A stretch of 64,000 nt of DNA from Butyricicoccus_A sp963601915 (GCA_963601915.1 CAVCGL010000001.1:248001-312000); one strand, 5' to 3'. Counted from the stretch's first letter, positions 1 through 8,154 are shown. The notes: generated by a model not told the origin, from the sequence alone. A program made the numbers and translations.

Positions 1-27
1 ACATACCATGCAGGAGGAATTCCTATT

Positions 28-1299
28 ATGAAGATTTTAAAGCAGGCAGAGAAAAAGACCTACCAGAGAGATGCTGCGCTGACACATACCGTCATGGACA
101 TTATTGAAAATGTACAGACAAACGGTGACAAGGCGCTGATTGAATATGCGGCGAAGTTTGACCATATGGACATTGATACCGTGCGCATTTCTCCGGAGCA
201 GGTCAAGGCTGCCTATGAGCAGGTTGATGAGGAGACCATTGAGACCATTCGTTTCGCAGCAGGTCAGATTCGTTTCTTTGCAGAGAAGCAGCGTGAGTGC
301 CTGAAGGACCTGAACATTCCGAGCCGCGTAGAGGGCGTAGAGATCGGACATCGCATGATTCCGGTAGATCGCTGCGGCTGCTATGTACCGGCTGGCCGTC
401 ATCCGTTGCCGAGCTCGGCACTGATGGGCATTGTGACGGCAAAGGCTGCCGGTGTCAAGGAGGTCTGCGCTTGTTCTCCGGCATATGCTGGTTATGGCAC
501 GATTCATCCGGCCGTTCTGGTAGCTATGGATATTGCTGGTGCCGATGAAATCTACTGCATGGGTGGCGCGCAGGCGGTTGCTGCCTTTGCTTACGGCACG
601 GAGAGCATTAAGAAGGTCGATTTGATTGTTGGCCCGGGCAATAAGTTTGTGACGGAAGCAAAGCGTCAGGTTCTGGGTGATGTCGGCATTGACAGCCTGG
701 CAGGCCCAAGCGAAGTGCTGATTGTTGCCGATCACACCGCAGATCCGGAATTTTTGGCAATTGATTTGCTGGCACAGGCAGAGCATGACCCGAATTCCAA
801 GGCAATTCTTGTATGCACCGATCAAGCAACCATTGACGCAACCGTGCAGGAGATGGATCGCCTGATTACAACACTCAATACAGAAGACGTATGCCGTCAG
901 TCTTGGAAGGACAATGGCGCGATTTACCTGGCAGATTCTATGCAGGAAGCCATTGATTTGGCGAATGAGATTGCACCGGAGCATCTGGAGATTGAGTCAG
1001 ATAACGAGCGTGAGGTCGCGCAGCAGATGCGCCATTACGGCTCTCTGTTTGTTGGACATTATGCACCGGTTGCCTTTGGTGATTTTGTTTCCGGTCCAAA
1101 TCATACCTTGCCGACGATGGGAACAGCACGATATTCCAACGGTGTTTGGGTTGGTACCTTTATCAAAACCCCGTTCCATCAGTTTGTCAGCAAGCAGGGC
1201 TGCTTGAATCTGGCACAGCCGACGATGAACTTTGCCAACATTGAAGGTCTTCCGGCACACCGCGATTCTGTTCGCCTGCGTGTGAAGAGATTGAAATAA
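28..1299 (+). CDS. hisD: Histidinol dehydrogenase family protein (HisD-like)
   Basis: This is a 423-residue, full-length member of the zinc- and NAD-dependent HisD family. In histidine synthesis HisD oxidises L-histidinol to histidine in two steps. The catalytic Glu-His pair is present in APEHLEI (E318, H319), and the expected zinc ligands are Q250 and H253 in LAQAEHD, D352 in GDFVSG and H411 near the C-terminus. The ATG follows AGGAGG by a good distance. No other his gene is visible. The segment after the zinc Asp (GPNHTLPTMGTARYS) differs from classical HisD and looks more like paralogues such as sulfopropanediol dehydrogenase, so the substrate is uncertain while the family is clear. A diverged duplicate of its last codons lies at 6214-6251, on the far side of the pilus locus. 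Confidence 0.85.
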   Translation: MKILKQAEKKTYQRDAALTHTVMDIIENVQTNGDKALIEYAAKFDHMDIDTVRISPEQVKAAYEQVDEETIETIRFAAGQIRFFAEKQRECLKDLNIPSRVEGVEIGHRMIPVDRCGCYVPAGRHPLPSSALMGIVTAKAAGVKEVCACSPAYAGYGTIHPAVLVAMDIAGADEIYCMGGAQAVAAFAYGTESIKKVDLIVGPGNKFVTEAKRQVLGDVGIDSLAGPSEVLIVADHTADPEFLAIDLLAQAEHDPNSKAILVCTDQATIDATVQEMDRLITTLNTEDVCRQSWKDNGAIYLADSMQEAIDLANEIAPEHLEIESDNEREVAQQMRHYGSLFVGHYAPVAFGDFVSGPNHTLPTMGTARYSNGVWVGTFIKTPFHQFVSKQGCLNLAQPTMNFANIEGLPAHRDSVRLRVKRLK

Positions 1300-1312
1300 C
1301 AAATGGATATAA

Positions 1313-1338
1313 TATATGCCAAAAAGGGGAAGCATATG
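1313..1338 (+). promoter_or_regulatory. Pilin leader inverted repeat, copy 1
   Basis: ATATGC (1314-1319) pairs with GCATAT (1332-1337) around a 12-base A- and G-rich loop. In copy 2 the arms read ATACGC and GCGTAT, so one T-A pair has become C-G with pairing kept. A TATAAT hexamer at 1308-1313 touches the 5' arm. The element could be an operator in DNA or a hairpin in RNA made from a promoter further upstream. The sequence alone does not decide. Confidence 0.5.
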
Positions 1339-1384
1339 TTTATCATATAAATCCAAGTCTGTATTAAGGAAAGGATGTAAAGCG

Positions 1385-3196
1385 ATGAAAAAAACGTTGA
1401 AACGGCTGGGAGCAATGTTTCTGTCGATGATCATGGCGGTCTCTGCGCTATCTGTTGGTGCGTTTGCAGATGACAGCAAGACAGGCACCATTACGCTTGA
1501 GACAACTTCCAGCGGTCAGAGCTACTATGCGTATCAGCTGTTCAAGGGCGATGTCACTACAACAGCTGATGGAGAAAAGGTTCTGACCAACATTGGATGG
1601 GGCAATGGTATTACACCGAATTCATTATGTGCCTATCTAATTTCTGATCGTCATGCACTTGGTAAATGCTTTGGCGAAAGGATACTCTATAAAGATGCAA
1701 TCCTGAGGGAAGAAGATGAAGATGATTATGATTATAACCTTGAAGATGATGCTGTAGCTCAGAATATAGTAACCATTCTGTCAAGTAATGAGCTTGCAAA
1801 CGATGACAAGAAGTTGTTTGCTAAAATAGCTGCCACCGCGGCGGAAAAATCAGGAGAGAAAAAGACGCTTCTCACAGAGCAGAAATCAGCGGATGGAAAA
1901 ACCACAGGATATACGGCTTCCGGTTTGGAGCCAGGCTATTATGTAGTGACAGATGGTAAAGCTATGAATATATCTGGTGGTTCAATTCCAAATCTTGTGC
2001 TGGTTGATGCAGAAGGAACAACGATTACTCCAAAGTCTGCAGTTCCGACTGTTGACAAGGAGATTGTAGCAGATAATGAGGAAAAGAGCGCAGTAACTGC
2101 TAGTATTGGCGATACTGTGGAATTTAAGCTGACTGGTACTCTGCCGTATGACTATGATGCTTACAGCACCTATACGTATGAATTTCAGGATACGCTGTCT
2201 ACGGGACTGACCTATAATGATGACGTCAAAGTGTATGTAAAAAATGGCGAGGAAGACGAAGTAGAAATTAAAGGTTATACCGTTAATAAAGCCAGTGACA
2301 CTTCGATCAATGTAACCTTTACTGATTTAAAGTCGGGAGTAACAGCAGCTGAAGAAGGCCAAACGGTTACCATCGACAAAGACAGCAAGATCATTGTGAA
2401 ATATTCCGCAACTCTGAACGCAAATGCGGAGATTGGCACGGCAGGAAATGCCAATAATGTGAAACTGAAGTACTCGGATGATACAAGCAGTGATGAAACT
2501 GGTACCACTCCGGAATCTTATGTTAAAGTTTATACCACAGGTCTGAGACTGGAAAAGATTGATGCAGCTACGAAGAAGGCTTTGACTGGCGCAACCTTTA
2601 CCATTGAAAGTACAGATAAGCGTGTGGGTGTACGTGTAAACTATACATATACTGCAGATGAGACTGGTACATATTATAAGCTGACAGATACTGGTACATA
2701 TACAACGACAGCTCCGACTGACGATACAAAGTCTAAGTATGAAGTATCGGAGGAAGGTACTGAAAATTATGTAAAGTATACGCGAACAGAGGTTACAGCA
2801 AAAGCGGATGAAAGTGCTTCGGAAACTAAAGCAACAGCAACTGTTGGTGATGATGGTGTTCTGGTAATCAAGGGATTGGGTGCCGGCTCTTATACCATCA
2901 CAGAAATCACTGCTCCGAGCGGATATAATCTATTGACGGATCCGATCTCCATTACGATCGAAGAAAAGAATGTAACCAAGGATTCGTGTGAATGGACAGT
3001 GCTGAACAATGGTGCTGAGATTGCTAACCCGAATAGTGATGGTTTGTATACATTTCAGGTAGCGAACAAGCAGGGTTCCACCCTTCCGTCTACCGGTGGT
3101 ATAGGTACAACACTGTTCTATGTAGTTGGTGTCCTTCTGATGACTGGCGCGGCAATTATACTGGTAATCAAGAAGCGTCGTTCCAGCGCAGAGTAA
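1385..3196 (+). CDS. LPXTG-anchored pilin with Cna-B domain (copy 1)
   Basis: A 603-residue major-pilin-like surface protein. Residues 1-29 form a signal peptide (basic start, hydrophobic core, AFAD cleavage region). The middle region (about 200-345, starting near PTVDKEI) looks like a fimbrial D2-type isopeptide domain. A Cna-B-type domain follows, beginning near GLRLEKIDAATKKALTGATF, and an E-box-like motif YTITEITAPSGYN sits near residue 515. The C-terminus carries the sorting signal LPSTG (567-571), a hydrophobic stretch and a KKRR tail, so sortase would polymerise it or link it to peptidoglycan. The start used is MKKTLKRLG, preceded by AAGGAAAGG; the frame is open 23 codons further upstream in this copy only. 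The protein is identical to that at 4295-6106. The sortase gene follows directly. Confidence 0.9.
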   Translation: MKKTLKRLGAMFLSMIMAVSALSVGAFADDSKTGTITLETTSSGQSYYAYQLFKGDVTTTADGEKVLTNIGWGNGITPNSLCAYLISDRHALGKCFGERILYKDAILREEDEDDYDYNLEDDAVAQNIVTILSSNELANDDKKLFAKIAATAAEKSGEKKTLLTEQKSADGKTTGYTASGLEPGYYVVTDGKAMNISGGSIPNLVLVDAEGTTITPKSAVPTVDKEIVADNEEKSAVTASIGDTVEFKLTGTLPYDYDAYSTYTYEFQDTLSTGLTYNDDVKVYVKNGEEDEVEIKGYTVNKASDTSINVTFTDLKSGVTAAEEGQTVTIDKDSKIIVKYSATLNANAEIGTAGNANNVKLKYSDDTSSDETGTTPESYVKVYTTGLRLEKIDAATKKALTGATFTIESTDKRVGVRVNYTYTADETGTYYKLTDTGTYTTTAPTDDTKSKYEVSEEGTENYVKYTRTEVTAKADESASETKATATVGDDGVLVIKGLGAGSYTITEITAPSGYNLLTDPISITIEEKNVTKDSCEWTVLNNGAEIANPNSDGLYTFQVANKQGSTLPSTGGIGTTLFYVVGVLLMTGAAIILVIKKRRSSAE

Positions 3197-3232
3197 TTTT
3201 GCGTACATAACGACCTGGAAAAACGAACATAT

Positions 3233-3271
3233 CGAAGGAGTGGGATTGTCCCCTTTCATCTCACTCCTTCG
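3233..3271 (+). terminator. Hairpin between pilin copy 1 and sortase
   Basis: A 14-bp stem with one G-U pair (3233-3246 with 3258-3271) and an 11-base loop follows the pilin stop. The downstream sequence is only moderately T-rich, so it probably acts as a leaky terminator or an mRNA-stabilising 3' end, giving more pilin than sortase transcript. The same hairpin is at 6143-6181. Confidence 0.6.
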
Positions 3272-3333
3272 GGAGTTTCTATCTTTCAACGTTGGCGGGA
3301 AATGATAAGCGGACAAACATCAGGGAGAAATTC

Positions 3334-4200
3334 ATGAATCAAAGTAAAAAGCAAAAGAAAAAAAAGAAATTTTCTTTTTCTACCTTTATTTTAATTGTAA
3401 TTTTCATCGTGGGTCTTTCCGTGCTGTTATATCCGACAATTAGTAACTGGTGGAATTCCATGCACATGTCACAAGCAATCGTGACGTACCAAGAGAAGCT
3501 CAAAGACACGAGCGAGGAGGAACGTAAAGCGATGCTTGCCGCAGCAGACGATTACAATCAACGTTTATTCGAGAGAAATGCCGGCATCGGCACAAATCTG
3601 GAAGATTATGATTCTGTGCTGGATATTACCGGCACAGGCATCATGGGATATATCACAATTGAAAAGCTAAATTTGGAGCTGCCAATTTACCATGGCATGG
3701 ATGCGAGTGTTTTACAGATTGGTATTGGACACGTGAGCGGAAGCAGTCTGCCGGTAGGCGGAAAAAATACGTTTACTGTTTTATCAGGTCATAGTGGGAT
3801 GCCGAACGCAAGGTTGTTTACCGATATCAATCAGCTGGTCGAAGGCGATGTGTTTTATATTACAGTGCTGGACCGAAAAATTGCGTATGAAGTGGATGAT
3901 ATTTCGACAGTTTTGCCGCGTGAGGTCGAAGAATTGGATATTGTGCCGGGCGGAGACTATTGTGTGCTTGTCACGTGCACGCCGTATGGCGTCAACACAC
4001 ATCGGCTGCTCGTGCGTGGTCACCGCATTTCCTTGCAGGAAAACACCACGGAGGAACAAGTACAGCAATTGGATTGGAGAATCGGACTTTTGGCTGTAAT
4101 TTTGTTGCTGTTGCTGTTGTTGTGCATTTTCCTGTTGTGGCGCAGACACAGGAGGAAAAAAAGAAAATCTATGAAAAATCAGAAGCTACACGAAAAATAA
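3334..4200 (+). CDS. Class C (pilin-polymerising) sortase
   Basis: A 288-residue membrane transpeptidase that cleaves LPXTG-type signals and joins pilins. It has a lysine-rich N-terminus, a membrane segment (FSTFILIVIFIVGLSVLLY), the catalytic domain with His153 in LSGHSG, Cys215 in VLVTCTPYG and Arg224 in NTHRLLVRGHR, then a second C-terminal membrane helix and a basic tail. Two membrane segments and the TLxTC-like motif point to class C. I chose the ATG at 3334, just after AGGGAGA; an upstream TTG at 3292 would run into the hairpin of the preceding repeat. The gene lies between two identical pilin genes, so its substrate is very likely that pilin. A DPW-type lid motif is not evident. Confidence 0.9.
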   Translation: MNQSKKQKKKKKFSFSTFILIVIFIVGLSVLLYPTISNWWNSMHMSQAIVTYQEKLKDTSEEERKAMLAAADDYNQRLFERNAGIGTNLEDYDSVLDITGTGIMGYITIEKLNLELPIYHGMDASVLQIGIGHVSGSSLPVGGKNTFTVLSGHSGMPNARLFTDINQLVEGDVFYITVLDRKIAYEVDDISTVLPREVEELDIVPGGDYCVLVTCTPYGVNTHRLLVRGHRISLQENTTEEQVQQLDWRIGLLAVILLLLLLLCIFLLWRRHRRKKRKSMKNQKLHEK

Positions 4201-4222
4201 TCCGAGACATATTTAGATATAA

Positions 4223-4248
4223 TATACGCCAAAAAGGGGAAGCGTATG
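4223..4248 (+). promoter_or_regulatory. Pilin leader inverted repeat, copy 2
   Basis: ATACGC (4224-4229) pairs with GCGTAT (4242-4247). It differs from copy 1 by one compensated base pair (C4227 with G4244). TATAAT lies at 4218-4223 with no convincing -35 box upstream. Confidence 0.5.
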
Positions 4249-4294
4249 TTTATCATATAAATCCAAGTCTGTATTAAGGAAAGGATGTAAAGCG

Positions 4295-6106
4295 ATGAAA
4301 AAAACGTTGAAACGGCTGGGAGCAATGTTTCTGTCGATGATCATGGCGGTCTCTGCGCTATCTGTTGGTGCGTTTGCAGATGACAGCAAGACAGGCACCA
4401 TTACGCTTGAGACAACTTCCAGCGGTCAGAGCTACTATGCGTATCAGCTGTTCAAGGGCGATGTCACTACAACAGCTGATGGAGAAAAGGTTCTGACCAA
4501 CATTGGATGGGGCAATGGTATTACACCGAATTCATTATGTGCCTATCTAATTTCTGATCGTCATGCACTTGGTAAATGCTTTGGCGAAAGGATACTCTAT
4601 AAAGATGCAATCCTGAGGGAAGAAGATGAAGATGATTATGATTATAACCTTGAAGATGATGCTGTAGCTCAGAATATAGTAACCATTCTGTCAAGTAATG
4701 AGCTTGCAAACGATGACAAGAAGTTGTTTGCTAAAATAGCTGCCACCGCGGCGGAAAAATCAGGAGAGAAAAAGACGCTTCTCACAGAGCAGAAATCAGC
4801 GGATGGAAAAACCACAGGATATACGGCTTCCGGTTTGGAGCCAGGCTATTATGTAGTGACAGATGGTAAAGCTATGAATATATCTGGTGGTTCAATTCCA
4901 AATCTTGTGCTGGTTGATGCAGAAGGAACAACGATTACTCCAAAGTCTGCAGTTCCGACTGTTGACAAGGAGATTGTAGCAGATAATGAGGAAAAGAGCG
5001 CAGTAACTGCTAGTATTGGCGATACTGTGGAATTTAAGCTGACTGGTACTCTGCCGTATGACTATGATGCTTACAGCACCTATACGTATGAATTTCAGGA
5101 TACGCTGTCTACGGGACTGACCTATAATGATGACGTCAAAGTGTATGTAAAAAATGGCGAGGAAGACGAAGTAGAAATTAAAGGTTATACCGTTAATAAA
5201 GCCAGTGACACTTCGATCAATGTAACCTTTACTGATTTAAAGTCGGGAGTAACAGCAGCTGAAGAAGGCCAAACGGTTACCATCGACAAAGACAGCAAGA
5301 TCATTGTGAAATATTCCGCAACTCTGAACGCAAATGCGGAGATTGGCACGGCAGGAAATGCCAATAATGTGAAACTGAAGTACTCGGATGATACAAGCAG
5401 TGATGAAACTGGTACCACTCCGGAATCTTATGTTAAAGTTTATACCACAGGTCTGAGACTGGAAAAGATTGATGCAGCTACGAAGAAGGCTTTGACTGGC
5501 GCAACCTTTACCATTGAAAGTACAGATAAGCGTGTGGGTGTACGTGTAAACTATACATATACTGCAGATGAGACTGGTACATATTATAAGCTGACAGATA
5601 CTGGTACATATACAACGACAGCTCCGACTGACGATACAAAGTCTAAGTATGAAGTATCGGAGGAAGGTACTGAAAATTATGTAAAGTATACGCGAACAGA
5701 GGTTACAGCAAAAGCGGATGAAAGTGCTTCGGAAACTAAAGCAACAGCAACTGTTGGTGATGATGGTGTTCTGGTAATCAAGGGATTGGGTGCCGGCTCT
5801 TATACCATCACAGAAATCACTGCTCCGAGCGGATATAATCTATTGACGGATCCGATCTCCATTACGATCGAAGAAAAGAATGTAACCAAGGATTCGTGTG
5901 AATGGACAGTGCTGAACAATGGTGCTGAGATTGCTAACCCGAATAGTGATGGTTTGTATACATTTCAGGTAGCGAACAAGCAGGGTTCCACCCTTCCGTC
6001 TACCGGTGGTATAGGTACAACACTGTTCTATGTAGTTGGTGTCCTTCTGATGACTGGCGCGGCAATTATACTGGTAATCAAGAAGCGTCGTTCCAGCGCA
6101 GAGTAA
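4295..6106 (+). CDS. LPXTG-anchored pilin with Cna-B domain (copy 2)
   Basis: A 603-residue protein identical to the one at 1385-3196: signal peptide, D2-like and Cna-B-like domains, E-box-like motif, LPSTG at 567-571, membrane stretch and KKRR tail. It starts at the same MKKTLKRLG with the same ribosome binding site, 94 bases after the sortase stop. In this copy the upstream in-frame ATG seen before copy 1 is ACG, which supports the internal start for both. Class C sortase loci usually encode distinct major and minor pilins, so two identical copies are odd: either dosage is selected, a minor pilin was replaced by gene conversion, or the duplication is transient. Confidence 0.9.
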   Translation: MKKTLKRLGAMFLSMIMAVSALSVGAFADDSKTGTITLETTSSGQSYYAYQLFKGDVTTTADGEKVLTNIGWGNGITPNSLCAYLISDRHALGKCFGERILYKDAILREEDEDDYDYNLEDDAVAQNIVTILSSNELANDDKKLFAKIAATAAEKSGEKKTLLTEQKSADGKTTGYTASGLEPGYYVVTDGKAMNISGGSIPNLVLVDAEGTTITPKSAVPTVDKEIVADNEEKSAVTASIGDTVEFKLTGTLPYDYDAYSTYTYEFQDTLSTGLTYNDDVKVYVKNGEEDEVEIKGYTVNKASDTSINVTFTDLKSGVTAAEEGQTVTIDKDSKIIVKYSATLNANAEIGTAGNANNVKLKYSDDTSSDETGTTPESYVKVYTTGLRLEKIDAATKKALTGATFTIESTDKRVGVRVNYTYTADETGTYYKLTDTGTYTTTAPTDDTKSKYEVSEEGTENYVKYTRTEVTAKADESASETKATATVGDDGVLVIKGLGAGSYTITEITAPSGYNLLTDPISITIEEKNVTKDSCEWTVLNNGAEIANPNSDGLYTFQVANKQGSTLPSTGGIGTTLFYVVGVLLMTGAAIILVIKKRRSSAE

Positions 6107-6142
6107 TTTTGCGTACATAACGACCTGGAAAAACGAACATAT

Positions 6143-6181
6143 CGAAGGAGTGGGATTGTCCCCTTTCATCTCACTCCTTCG
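6143..6181 (+). terminator. Hairpin after pilin copy 2
   Basis: Same 14-bp stem as at 3233-3271, here followed by the hisD-end remnant and then a strong intrinsic terminator. Confidence 0.55.
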
Positions 6182-6213
6182 GGAGTTTCTATCTTTCAAC
6201 GTTGGCGGTAATT

Positions 6214-6251
6214 GCGATTCAGTTCGCCTGCGAGTGGAGAGAGTGAAGTAA
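6214..6251 (+). pseudogene. Remnant of a hisD 3' end
   Basis: These 38 bases match the last 38 bases of hisD (1262-1299) at 33 positions with no gap, including the stop codon. They encode DSVRLRVERVK-stop against DSVRLRVKRLK-stop. All upstream hisD sequence is missing; the pilin repeat unit abuts it. It is best read as the original or an allelic end of hisD, left behind when the 4.9-kb pilus locus entered. The terminator that follows probably belonged to hisD. Confidence 0.75.
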
Positions 6252-6267
6252 ATCAAAACTATCGAAG

Positions 6268-6296
6268 CGAGAGCACTACTGTGCTCTCGTTTTTTT
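6268..6296 (+). terminator. Intrinsic terminator
   Basis: CGAGAGCAC, a TACT loop and GTGCTCTCG are followed by seven T. It closes the pilus locus and probably was the hisD terminator. Confidence 0.92.
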
Positions 6297-6314
6297 GCAC
6301 CTATAGATACTGAC

Positions 6315-6420
6315 TTTTGTGCAATTTTTTAGAAATGATTTGATTAAAATTGTTAAAAATATGACTGCAACTATGGAAAAAAGTTCAAATTCTCAAAATC
6401 GGTCAAAAAGTTGCACAAAA
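6315..6420. repeat. Distant inverted repeat upstream of the fructose operon
   Basis: TTTTGTGCAA (6315-6324) and TTGCACAAAA (6411-6420) are perfect inverse complements 86 bases apart; AATGATT motifs recur near both arms. The second arm is 14 bases upstream of the fru -35 box. It may be a pair of operator sites for the DeoR-type regulator, possibly with looping. Confidence 0.35.
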
Positions 6421-6434
6421 ATGATTAACAATGA

Positions 6435-6463
6435 TTGAAATTGAATATAAATATTGTTATAAT
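6435..6463 (+). promoter_or_regulatory. Promoter of the fructose operon
   Basis: TTGAAA (6435-6440), a 17-base spacer and a perfect TATAAT (6458-6463) stand 24 bases before the regulator gene. The AT-rich region upstream has repeated GATTGA/GATTAA words. Confidence 0.8.
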
Positions 6464-6487
6464 TGATGCCATAGAGAGGGAATTGAC

Positions 6488-7252
6488 ATGATCGCTGAAA
6501 CTAGACACCAGATGATTTTGGATATTTTGCATAAACAGAGATCTGCCAGTGTACAGGAGCTTTCCGAACAGCTTCACATCAGTGAATCAACGATTCGGCG
6601 TGATCTAATTATTTTGGATCGTCAAGGAAAGCTGACAAAGGTATACGGCGGCGCAATGGCAATGAACATGGAGTCATTGTACGATCCGTATGAGCCGGAT
6701 ATGGACACAAAGGAAGCTCTGTTTGTAGAAGAAAAAAAGCGTATGGGACAATATGCCGCATCGCTGATTCGAGCAGATGATTTTGTGTATATTGATGCCG
6801 GAACCAGTACCATTCATTTGGTCAATGCCATCAGCGGCGAGGCAAAAAAAGCGGTATATGTTACCAATGGTTTGCTGCACACACGCATTCTGGCACGAAA
6901 GGGATGCAGGGTTTATGTTCCGGCAGGCCGCGTCAAACCACGTACCGAAGCGATTGTAGGTGTCGCGGTTCTCAACAGCCTGCGTCGGTATAATTTTACC
7001 AAAGCATTTATGGGGACCAACGGCATTTCCGTCGAGCGCGGCTTTATGACGCCGACCATCGAGGAAGCTGAGCTGAAGGCGGCGGCCATTCAGTCGTCAC
7101 TTGAAAGCTGGTTCCTTGCAGACGAAAGTAAGTTTAATAAAATTTGTGCCGCAGGGATTTGCGATTTGGCACAGGCGGGTATCATTACGAACCGATTGCC
7201 GGATGTCAGCTATGCGGAGAAGACCTTGGTGAAGGAGATTGACAGAGAATGA
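6488..7252 (+). CDS. fruR: DeoR/GlpR-family regulator of fructose operon
   Basis: A 254-residue DNA-binding repressor. The N-terminal DeoR-type winged helix-turn-helix spans about residues 1-57 (VQELSEQLHISESTIRRDL), followed by the sugar-phosphate-sensing DeoR C-terminal domain (YIDAGTST, TNGL, GTNGIS motifs). Such regulators usually bind a phosphorylated sugar, here expectedly fructose-1-phosphate, and control the operon they head. The start ATG has GAGAGGGA upstream. The stop overlaps the start of the kinase gene by four bases (ATGA), so the two are translationally coupled. The symbol is assigned from the operon context, since DeoR-family members cannot be told apart by motifs alone. Confidence 0.88.
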   Translation: MIAETRHQMILDILHKQRSASVQELSEQLHISESTIRRDLIILDRQGKLTKVYGGAMAMNMESLYDPYEPDMDTKEALFVEEKKRMGQYAASLIRADDFVYIDAGTSTIHLVNAISGEAKKAVYVTNGLLHTRILARKGCRVYVPAGRVKPRTEAIVGVAVLNSLRRYNFTKAFMGTNGISVERGFMTPTIEEAELKAAAIQSSLESWFLADESKFNKICAAGICDLAQAGIITNRLPDVSYAEKTLVKEIDRE

Positions 7253-8154
7253 TTTATACTGTGACCTTTAATCCGGCTATTGATTATGTGGTTCATTTAA
7301 ATGGTCCGCTCAAACAGGAAGGCATCAATAGAAACGCTTCGGAAGAATATCAGTTCGGCGGCAAGGGTATTAATGTTTCCAATGTGCTGCGCACCTTGGG
7401 CATTGAATCCAAAGCCTTAGGCTTTGTCGCTGGCTTTACCGGCGAAGGACTGGAAAAGGGTTTACAGGCAAGCGGTTTGTGCACCGATTTCATTCATGTT
7501 TCGGAAGGCATGACCCGCATCAATGTCAAAGTAAAAGCAGAGCAGGAAGCGGAAATCAACGGCATTGGCCCGAACATTACCGCCGAGGATATGAAAAAGC
7601 TGTATCATAAGCTGGATCAGATTCAGGCTGGCGATACACTGGTTCTGTCCGGTTCCATTCCATCGTGCCTTGCCAGCGATACCTATGAGAAGATCATGGC
7701 GCATCTGGCAGATAAAGACATTCGCATTGTCGTGGATGCTACCCGTGACCTGCTCGTCAATGTGCTCAAGTATCATCCGTTCCTCATCAAGCCGAACAAC
7801 CACGAACTGGGCGAAATCTTCAACACGGTTCTCAAGACAGATGAAGAAATTGCCGATTGTGCGAGAAAATTGCAGGAGATGGGCGGCAGAAATATTCTGG
7901 TTTCCATGGCGGGAGATGGTGCGCTGCTGCTAGATGAAACCGGAGAAGTGCATCGCATTGGCTGCCCGAAGGGCAAGGTGCAGAACAGCGTAGGTGCTGG
8001 TGACTCCATGGTGGCAGGCTTCTTGGCTGGCTATCTCACCAAGCAGGATTACGGCTATGCACTCAAGCTCGGCACAGCTGCCGGCAGTGCCACGGCGTTC
8101 TCTATTGGTCTGGCAGAGAAACAAGACATCGAACAGCTGCTTCAGACGCTGTAA
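7249..8154 (+). CDS. fruK: 1-phosphofructokinase (PfkB family)
   Basis: A 301-residue PfkB-family sugar kinase. Family signatures are GGKGINVS near residue 38 (substrate binding) and VGAGDSMVAGFLAGY near residue 250, the latter with the catalytic Asp of the GAGD anion hole. KPNNHELGE is the conserved central motif. The enzyme phosphorylates fructose-1-phosphate with ATP to fructose-1,6-bisphosphate. It lies between the regulator and the fructose PTS gene, which supports FruK rather than tagatose-6-phosphate kinase (LacC), its close relative. The start overlaps the regulator stop by four bases. Confidence 0.92.
   Translation: MIYTVTFNPAIDYVVHLNGPLKQEGINRNASEEYQFGGKGINVSNVLRTLGIESKALGFVAGFTGEGLEKGLQASGLCTDFIHVSEGMTRINVKVKAEQEAEINGIGPNITAEDMKKLYHKLDQIQAGDTLVLSGSIPSCLASDTYEKIMAHLADKDIRIVVDATRDLLVNVLKYHPFLIKPNNHELGEIFNTVLKTDEEIADCARKLQEMGGRNILVSMAGDGALLLDETGEVHRIGCPKGKVQNSVGAGDSMVAGFLAGYLTKQDYGYALKLGTAAGSATAFSIGLAEKQDIEQLLQTL

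Larger units (their letters stand above)
1306..3298 (+). repeat. Long direct repeat, copy 1 (pilin unit)
   Basis: A unit of about 1993 bp covers the pilin leader, the whole pilin gene and the hairpin after it. It recurs at 4216-6208 with an offset of 2910. Reading both copies line by line I found only two differences, both in the leader: T1317 is C4227 and A1334 is G4244. These two positions pair with each other in a short inverted repeat. Flanking sequence diverges abruptly on both sides. The near identity implies recent duplication or gene conversion. Confidence 0.93.
4216..6208 (+). repeat. Long direct repeat, copy 2 (pilin unit)
   Basis: Second copy of the unit at 1306-3298. It begins at GATATAATATA and ends at GTTGGCGG, after which copy 1 continues into the sortase and copy 2 into the hisD-end remnant. 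Homologous recombination between the copies would delete the sortase and one pilin. Confidence 0.93.

Noticed and set aside
28..1299. Part of a histidine biosynthesis operon
   Set aside because: No other his gene is visible in the window and the substrate-loop region is not classical, so only family membership is claimed.
1316..1384. N-terminal extension of pilin copy 1 from an upstream ATG
   Set aside because: The extension would put 23 residues before a standard signal peptide, and in copy 2 the same codon is ACG.
3292..3333. TTG start for the sortase
   Set aside because: It lies in the tail of the pilin repeat and has no ribosome binding site, while the ATG at 3334 follows AGGGAGA.
1306..6208. 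Invertible phase-switch element in the pilus locus
   Set aside because: The large repeats are direct, so recombination would delete rather than invert; no recombinase gene or flanking inverted repeats were seen.
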